Below are positions 6,733 through 10,277 of a DNA stretch of 10,277 nucleotides, piece by piece (within the stretch, counting starts at the first letter, position 1; every line of letters starts with the position of its first letter). The notes under the pieces are model-generated. The model was not told the DNA's origin, searched no databases, and was given only the letters and a program-made list of their open reading frames with translations. The DNA lies in contig CAZBXI010000046.1 in assembly GCA_964496035.1 (NCBI GenBank), positions 1 to 10,277 of the forward strand. The letters are read 5' to 3'. A program made the translations under genes and the position numbers. Origin of the DNA: EX4484-217-1 sp964496035. GTDB taxonomy: Archaea; Thermoproteota; Thermoprotei_A; EX4484-217-1.

Positions 6733-8552
6733 ATTTTGAAAGAAAAGTCAAGGGTGCTCTTGAAGACGTTGACTACGAGAGTCCTATAGTAGTTTACAGA
6801 GCAGATAAGCTTGCGAAAACGTACAAGAAAACGTATAAGGGAGATGTGAATCCAAGTATAGCAGTTGATGTTTTTTACACACTATATCTGCCGTACCCTA
6901 AAGCTAAAGATAAGCTTGAAGATAAAATCCTATTCCTTAACAAGATAATTATTTCAAAGCTTATGAACCTTAAAGACTACGCTAAACTAAAATACGACAC
7001 CATGGTTGATGTAGATATTTCCTTCGCCTATACTGTTTCATTTCTTAAAAAACTTATAGAAGCTCTCAGGAGGGAATTTGAGAAAGCAAAAACATCGAAG
7101 AGTCCTTCTAAAGCAAAAACACTATATAACCTAATAAACTATCTTCTTGGAAAAAACATAAATTACTCCTCTATACCTAGCGAGTCAACACTTGAGGAAA
7201 AGGTTCTAGAAAAAGCTATTCAGGAAGCACATAGTGAAGCAGAGCAAATAGCAAACAATGTCAGAGAACTAAAAAGTATCGCCTCTGGAAGTAGAGCCGG
7301 CAAATACCCTGGACTTTTCACATCCGGTGAGTTCCTCGTTGAAGCTTTAAAACTAGCTGAAACAGCCTACGTTACTGAAATCCTTAAAAATGTTAAGCAT
7401 GTTCTCAGTAAGACAATAACTATAGTTCATAAGGAGAAGCGAGACCATAAACATGGAGTTTACGATGGAGTAACGTTGGGTAAGGATATTTCAAGAATTC
7501 TACCACGCGAATTAACATTAGAAGATGATGTTTTCTACAAGAAACTTGTTGACAGCGAGCTTCTTCTTAGAAAGAGAATTCTCATAGAGAAAGTAGGGCC
7601 ACTATATGTTCTACTTGATAAATGCCTAGCAAGCGGTACACTAATCACATTTAGCGATGGTTCTACAGACAATATTGAAACAGTTAGTGAAGGAGACACT
7701 GTACTGAGCTTAAAATTTAACGTTGAATCATCATATAGGGATAGCTTATTCGAAATCGATAGGATTAAGCCAGTATTATCTAGGGCGAAAATTAAAGAGG
7801 TCATTTATAGTGGTTTAAGAGACGTTTATAAGGTTGAAACAGAGCATGGTTCTTTCTACGTTACCCCTAACCATTCTCTGCCAGTGATAAGGAATAATGT
7901 ATTATACGAAACTATAGTAGCTAATTTACGTAGAGGAGACTACTTGTTACACATAGATCATGAGAATGAATTCAAAATAGCATTATCTAGGGTTAGAAAA
8001 GTCACCTATCATGGTAGGGAAAAAGTCTGGGATATAATGCTAAATAAGGATCATTACTTTGTAGCTAACAAGTTCGTTGTCCATAACAGCGGTAGTATGA
8101 TAGGTAAGAAAACTGTTTGGGCTAGAGCGATTGCCTTAGCTTTATTTAAACAGTCTAGAGAGGAAAACAGGGAATTCTATCTTAGATTCTTTGACTATAT
8201 GCCTCATGAGCTAATAAGAGTTCGTAGAAGAGCAAGACCTAAGGAAATTCAAGAATTATTTATGTCACTACTAACAATAATCAGCAGTGGCGGTACATGG
8301 ATAGCTAAAGCTATAGATACAGCATGTAGAGATATAGTTAAAAACAGAGTTGAAGGGGTTTCTACAATAGTCTTAATAACCGATGGTATCGATGCCGTCC
8401 ATGAAGACACTGTTAAAAGCTTCCTTGAAGAAGCTAATGCTGAACTCATAACGGTAATGATAGGTGGGCTTAACGAAACCCTTCGCAGAGTTTCTAAGAA
8501 ATACTTTGTAGCAACTATGGTTAATGATGTCTTAACTGTTAAGGAAATGTAG
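6729..8552 (+). CDS. ViaA/CoxE-like VWA-domain protein, interrupted by an in-frame intein
   Basis: The 607-residue precursor has an N-terminal helical region (about 1-285), a C-terminal VWA domain (about 290-607), and an intein at 299-453 within the VWA domain. Removing the intein gives a 452-residue protein. The VWA metal site (MIDAS) is rebuilt only by splicing: D297-K298 from the N-extein join S454-G455-S456 to make DKSGSM. The other MIDAS residues are downstream, T523 in SSGGTW and D552 in LITDGID. A C-terminal VWA after a long helical part, encoded right after a RavA-type ATPase, is the arrangement of ViaA (COG2425/CoxE-like). VWA partners are thought to link MoxR ATPases to client proteins through metal-dependent contacts. 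The start ATG 6729 overlaps the upstream stop as ATGA. The stop (8550-8552) lies 7 nt from the convergent thymidine kinase stop. Family and intein are confident; the cellular role is inferred. Confidence 0.9.
   Translation: MNFERKVKGALEDVDYESPIVVYRADKLAKTYKKTYKGDVNPSIAVDVFYTLYLPYPKAKDKLEDKILFLNKIIISKLMNLKDYAKLKYDTMVDVDISFAYTVSFLKKLIEALRREFEKAKTSKSPSKAKTLYNLINYLLGKNINYSSIPSESTLEEKVLEKAIQEAHSEAEQIANNVRELKSIASGSRAGKYPGLFTSGEFLVEALKLAETAYVTEILKNVKHVLSKTITIVHKEKRDHKHGVYDGVTLGKDISRILPRELTLEDDVFYKKLVDSELLLRKRILIEKVGPLYVLLDKCLASGTLITFSDGSTDNIETVSEGDTVLSLKFNVESSYRDSLFEIDRIKPVLSRAKIKEVIYSGLRDVYKVETEHGSFYVTPNHSLPVIRNNVLYETIVANLRRGDYLLHIDHENEFKIALSRVRKVTYHGREKVWDIMLNKDHYFVANKFVVHNSGSMIGKKTVWARAIALALFKQSREENREFYLRFFDYMPHELIRVRRRARPKEIQELFMSLLTIISSGGTWIAKAIDTACRDIVKNRVEGVSTIVLITDGIDAVHEDTVKSFLEEANAELITVMIGGLNETLRRVSKKYFVATMVNDVLTVKEM
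7623..8087 (+). other. Mini-intein (155 residues) in the VWA MIDAS motif, no homing endonuclease
   Basis: Residues C299-N453 of the VWA precursor form a complete class 1 intein. Block A is CLASGTLITFSDGS with the nucleophile C299 after Lys -1. Block B is VTPNHSLPV, with the T-x-x-H pair T379 and H382. Block F is VWDIMLNKDHYFVAN (433-447). Block G is VVHN with H452 and the cyclising N453, followed by Ser454 as the +1 nucleophile. All residues needed for splicing are present. Only about 45 residues separate blocks B and F and no LAGLIDADG or HNH motif is seen, so this is a Hint-only element that can no longer spread by homing. The extein halves join as LYVLLDK + SGSM, an intact DxSxS MIDAS. The frame is uninterrupted and there is no sign of decay. 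Confidence 0.93.
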
Positions 8553-8559
8553 TTAGAGT

Positions 8560-9156
8560 TTATGGTTTACCGGGCACTACATGGTGTTTTCTACATCTTG
8601 CTTCGTAGAGTTCTTTTCCACCAACTACTATTCTTGGGCTATCGTAGGGTGCTGGTTTTCCATCAATTAATCTTTGGGTTCTAGTTGCTGGTGCTCCGCA
8701 AACAGTACATACCGCTGTTAAATACGTTATATCGTCTGCTCTAGCTAAAAGCTCCTTAACTGTTTCGAAAGGTTCTCCTCTGAAGTCAAGATTTAACCCA
8801 GCAACAATAACTCTAACACCTTCATTAGCAAGTTTCTCGCAGACATTAACGAGTTCTAGTGGGAAAAAGTGTGCTTCATCAACACCCACAACGTCTAAAT
8901 CATTTTCCTTAGCAAGCTCATATATTTTCCAAACACCCTCCTTACTTATAGGAACAACGAAAGCAGGATAAGATAAACCATCATGCGATACCACATTTTC
9001 CCTACTATACCTAACATCAATAGATGGCTTAAAAATACCAACCTTTTTCTTAGCATAACTCTCCCTAACAATTCTACGTATAAGCTCAGAAGTTTTACCT
9101 GCAAACATAGGTCCAACAATAACCTCTATTGTCCCACTATTAGATTTCGGTTTCAA
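8560..9156 (-). CDS. tdk: Thymidine kinase (type II)
   Basis: The enzyme phosphorylates thymidine to dTMP with ATP in the pyrimidine salvage pathway, in the cytoplasm. From TTG 9156 the protein has 198 residues, normal for the family. The P-loop is GPMFAGKT (residues 15-22), the Walker B/catalytic segment VDEAHFF contains D93 and the catalytic E94, and VAGLNLDFRGEPF follows. The zinc-binding lasso domain has C150-x2-C153 and C188-x2-H191, so one ligand is histidine in place of the more common cysteine. An upstream in-frame TTG at 9183 would add nine residues. I prefer 9156 because GGTGGAG (9168-9162) sits 5 nt before it. A TATA-like TTTTAAG at 9218-9212 fits a transcript start near 9190. It is convergent with the VWA gene and not in an operon with it. 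Confidence 0.92.
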   Translation of the reverse strand: MKPKSNSGTIEVIVGPMFAGKTSELIRRIVRESYAKKKVGIFKPSIDVRYSRENVVSHDGLSYPAFVVPISKEGVWKIYELAKENDLDVVGVDEAHFFPLELVNVCEKLANEGVRVIVAGLNLDFRGEPFETVKELLARADDITYLTAVCTVCGAPATRTQRLIDGKPAPYDSPRIVVGGKELYEARCRKHHVVPGKP

Positions 9157-9161
9157 GGGTA

Positions 9162-9168
9162 CTCCACC
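9162..9168 (-). promoter_or_regulatory. Shine-Dalgarno site for thymidine kinase
   Basis: On the minus strand GGTGGAG ends 5 nt before TTG 9156, the same spacing as GGAGGT before TTG 5521. It favours the 198-residue form over the start at 9183. Confidence 0.5.
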
Positions 9169-9211
9169 ACTGATTGGACACAACCTACTATTTTTGAGCT
9201 TTCACAACTCT

Positions 9212-9218
9212 CTTAAAA
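9212..9218 (-). promoter_or_regulatory. TATA-like box of the thymidine kinase gene
   Basis: TTTTAAG on the minus strand in CATATTTTAAGAG predicts a transcript start near 9190, about 34 nt before the preferred TTG 9156. The remaining gap to 9364 shows only a 5-bp AGCTT/AAGCT inverted repeat and no gene. Confidence 0.35.
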
Positions 9219-9364
9219 TATGTTTTTTGCCTCATCCTTCTCTGAATTTAGTTAAATAGCTTGAAAGAAAGCTTCTGAAAGCACGTACCTTAAATTACTT
9301 ATACGTTTGCTCTTCAAAGTGTAAATGATACGCTCTTATCCGACGGCCTACGAATATTTAATGA

Positions 9365-10009
9365 TTAATTAAATGCAATTATATTCGTACGTGAAAGTTC
9401 TAGAGCCATCGTTTCTACGTGATCATCTATAAAGGATGTAGAAATGATCTTAACTGCTATGTTTAATACTTTATCAATATAAACGGTGATTGTCTGGTTA
9501 ATCATTTTCACATCATTTGTTACTTTATTCACAATAATTGTTCTTGCGTGGACAATGTAAACATCGCATAGTCTTTTACCTATATGAGTCACTATGTTCC
9601 CTGTTCCATTGAATTCTATTTCTACTTTTAATGGTTTTATAATTATGTATTCAGACTTGTGGGGTTTATATGTAAACGCTCTTATTATAGTCCTTGCAGG
9701 GTTTATAGGGGAAATGAAGGGGAATTTTCCATCTGATATATTAAAGGGTCCTTTAACTTCTATTTTAAGAGGTAGACTATTATTGTATGTTATGGTTTTA
9801 TAGTAGAAAACATTATTTGATACATTAATTATTTCAAATCTTATCGACATATTGTTTGGATAAACATATTCCGTATATGCACCTTCAAATGCCCATGGAG
9901 GTTCAGGGCTTTTAAACGGTTTAAAGAACAATATTATAATGATTAGAAAAAACACGGCTATACTTGCTAGTGAAATTACTTTATTATAACGTTTTACAGT
10001 TACTAACAT
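9365..10009 (-). CDS. Single-pass membrane protein with a glycosylatable extracellular domain, function unknown
   Basis: From ATG 10009 the protein has 214 residues: a basic N-terminus (MLVTVKRYNK), one transmembrane helix (about 11-29), a proline-rich linker (FKSPEPPW), and a beta-rich outer domain with few cysteines (one, C148). Six N-x-S/T sequons occur at N53, N62, N76, N90, N134 and N171. The topology is positive-inside, so the domain faces the outside. I do not recognise a family. An in-frame ATG at 10090 would give 241 residues, but its extra 27 residues are polar and would displace the N-terminal anchor arrangement. They also overlap a possible small gene. A GGAGG (10029-10025) lies 15 nt before ATG 10009, further than usual, so the start is only moderately sure. 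The protein could be a surface structural or sensor component. Confidence 0.75.
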   Translation of the reverse strand: MLVTVKRYNKVISLASIAVFFLIIIILFFKPFKSPEPPWAFEGAYTEYVYPNNMSIRFEIINVSNNVFYYKTITYNNSLPLKIEVKGPFNISDGKFPFISPINPARTIIRAFTYKPHKSEYIIIKPLKVEIEFNGTGNIVTHIGKRLCDVYIVHARTIIVNKVTNDVKMINQTITVYIDKVLNIAVKIISTSFIDDHVETMALELSRTNIIAFN

Positions 10010-10047
10010 GCTTACCCTTATCTGCCTCCTTTTAATGTTCCCACTAT

Positions 10048-10197
10048 TTAGTATGCGAATCCCATCCATAATATTTTTATTGGATCCCATGATGAAGTTT
10101 CTGCCATAGCTATGAATAATTGGTCAGATTCTTCATCGAAGCCGCATGCAGCACTAGTAGTGCCGTAATAGCCGTAGCAGGTTTTATATAAACGCAT
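10048..10197 (-). CDS. Possible small protein of 49 residues, unknown
   Basis: A minus-strand frame from ATG 10197 to TAA 10048-10050 reads like protein: MRLYKTCYGYYGTTS, then ACGFDEESDQLF, and a tail ending WDPIKILWMGFAY. It has two cysteines (C7, C18), an acidic patch (DEESD) and two tryptophans, a composition unlike random AT-rich sequence. It starts 17 nt after the stop of the upstream minus-strand fragment, which would fit an operon. No Shine-Dalgarno site lies at normal distance: GAGGA is 14 nt away. If real, it overlaps the longer version of the membrane-protein gene and supports the shorter one. It could instead be the tail of a broken gene. Confidence 0.4.
   Translation of the reverse strand: MRLYKTCYGYYGTTSAACGFDEESDQLFIAMAETSSWDPIKILWMGFAY
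10183..10192. promoter_or_regulatory. Palindromic TATA-like sequence TTTATATAAA
   Basis: A perfect 10-bp palindrome of TATA type that could recruit TBP in either direction. Minus-strand use predicts a start near 10162, with a leader of about 150 nt for the membrane-protein gene. Plus-strand use predicts a start near 10214. It also lies inside codons 3-6 of the possible small protein, so it may only be coding sequence. Confidence 0.3.
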
Positions 10198-10214
10198 ATT
10201 ATTTTATATGTTCC

Positions 10215-10277
10215 TCATGAGCTGTCTTCTTCGTGGAGTAGTAGTATTTTTACCTTCTTCCCGTGTAGCTTGGCTAT
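10215..10277 (-). CDS. Partial: C-terminal tail of an unidentified minus-strand gene
   Basis: Reading the minus strand from the window edge, 20 residues end at TGA (10217-10215): a lysine-rich stretch AKLHGKKVKILLLHEEDSS typical of thermophile proteins, with a hydrophobic strand followed by an acidic end. The fragment is too short to name. A plus-strand frame from ATG 10208 or 10217 is also open to the edge, but its composition is less protein-like. Confidence 0.35.
   Translation of the reverse strand: MAKLHGKKVKILLLHEEDSS

Noticed and set aside
7700..7800. Possible remnant of a homing endonuclease inside the intein
   Set aside because: The spacing between blocks A and B and between B and F is that of a plain Hint domain; no LAGLIDADG or HNH-like residues are seen.
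8983..9216. Plus-strand frame of 77 codons over the start of thymidine kinase
   Set aside because: It is antisense to the conserved P-loop region of thymidine kinase, rich in Asn/Ser/Thr, and has no ribosome site.
9240..9260. AGCTT/AAGCT inverted repeat in the gap upstream of thymidine kinase
   Set aside because: The stem is only 5 bp, with no T-run or partner motif to suggest a terminator or operator.
9594..9803. Plus-strand frame of 69 codons
   Set aside because: It is antisense to the membrane-protein gene, whose signal anchor and sequons make a much better case.
10208..10277. Plus-strand frame open to the window edge, from ATG 10208 or 10217, behind a TATA-like palindrome
   Set aside because: Only about 20 residues are visible and the composition is less protein-like than the minus-strand tail at the same place; it cannot be settled from this window.
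1..10277. CRISPR arrays, insertion sequences, tRNA or rRNA genes
   Set aside because: No regularly spaced repeats, transposase motifs, terminal inverted repeats, or tRNA T-arm/anticodon patterns were found on either strand.

Overview
The window looks like chromosomal DNA from a hyperthermophilic archaeon of the Thermoproteota (Crenarchaeota), possibly Desulfurococcales-like. This is inferred from AT-rich, compact gene packing, arginine written almost only as AGA/AGG, frequent ATA isoleucine, archaeal TATA boxes of the TTTAAA type about 26 nt before expected transcript starts, GGAGGT ribosome binding sites, TTG starts, and archaeal secreted proteins rich in N-glycosylation sequons. The exact lineage cannot be fixed from the sequence alone.

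Layout. 1-159 is the C-terminal end of a probable FAD-dependent oxidoreductase. 160-423 is non-coding but busy: a minus-strand candidate C/D-box sRNA (201-257) with its own TATA box, then four TTTCCC motifs about one helical turn apart, leading into the promoter of the next gene. 424-1785 encodes a secreted, helical, heavily sequon-decorated protein of unknown function. 1839-2675 encodes a membrane-anchored winged-helix regulator with its sensor domain outside the cell. 2858-4711 encodes a RACo-type ferredoxin/ASKHA ATPase, the kind that reductively reactivates corrinoid proteins. 4782-5333 encodes a flavin-reductase-family flavoprotein.

5521-8552 is a two-gene operon with a 4-nt ATGA overlap: a RavA-type MoxR AAA+ ATPase followed by a ViaA/CoxE-like VWA protein. 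The VWA gene carries an in-frame 155-residue mini-intein (7623-8087) that splits the metal-binding MIDAS motif between DK and SGS. Splicing would restore DKSGSM, so the VWA protein cannot bind metal normally until the intein leaves. This is the most striking item in the window.

The minus strand then carries thymidine kinase (8560-9156), convergent with the VWA gene; a single-pass membrane protein with a glycosylatable extracellular domain (9365-10009); a possible 49-residue small protein (10048-10197); and the tail of a further gene (10215-10277).

Functional links are mostly inferred. The RavA/ViaA-like pair is a chaperone-like ATPase with its VWA partner. The secreted protein and membrane winged-helix protein may be a surface-sensing pair. 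The RACo-like protein and the flavoprotein may share redox chemistry, but no corrinoid protein or methyltransferase lies in the window.
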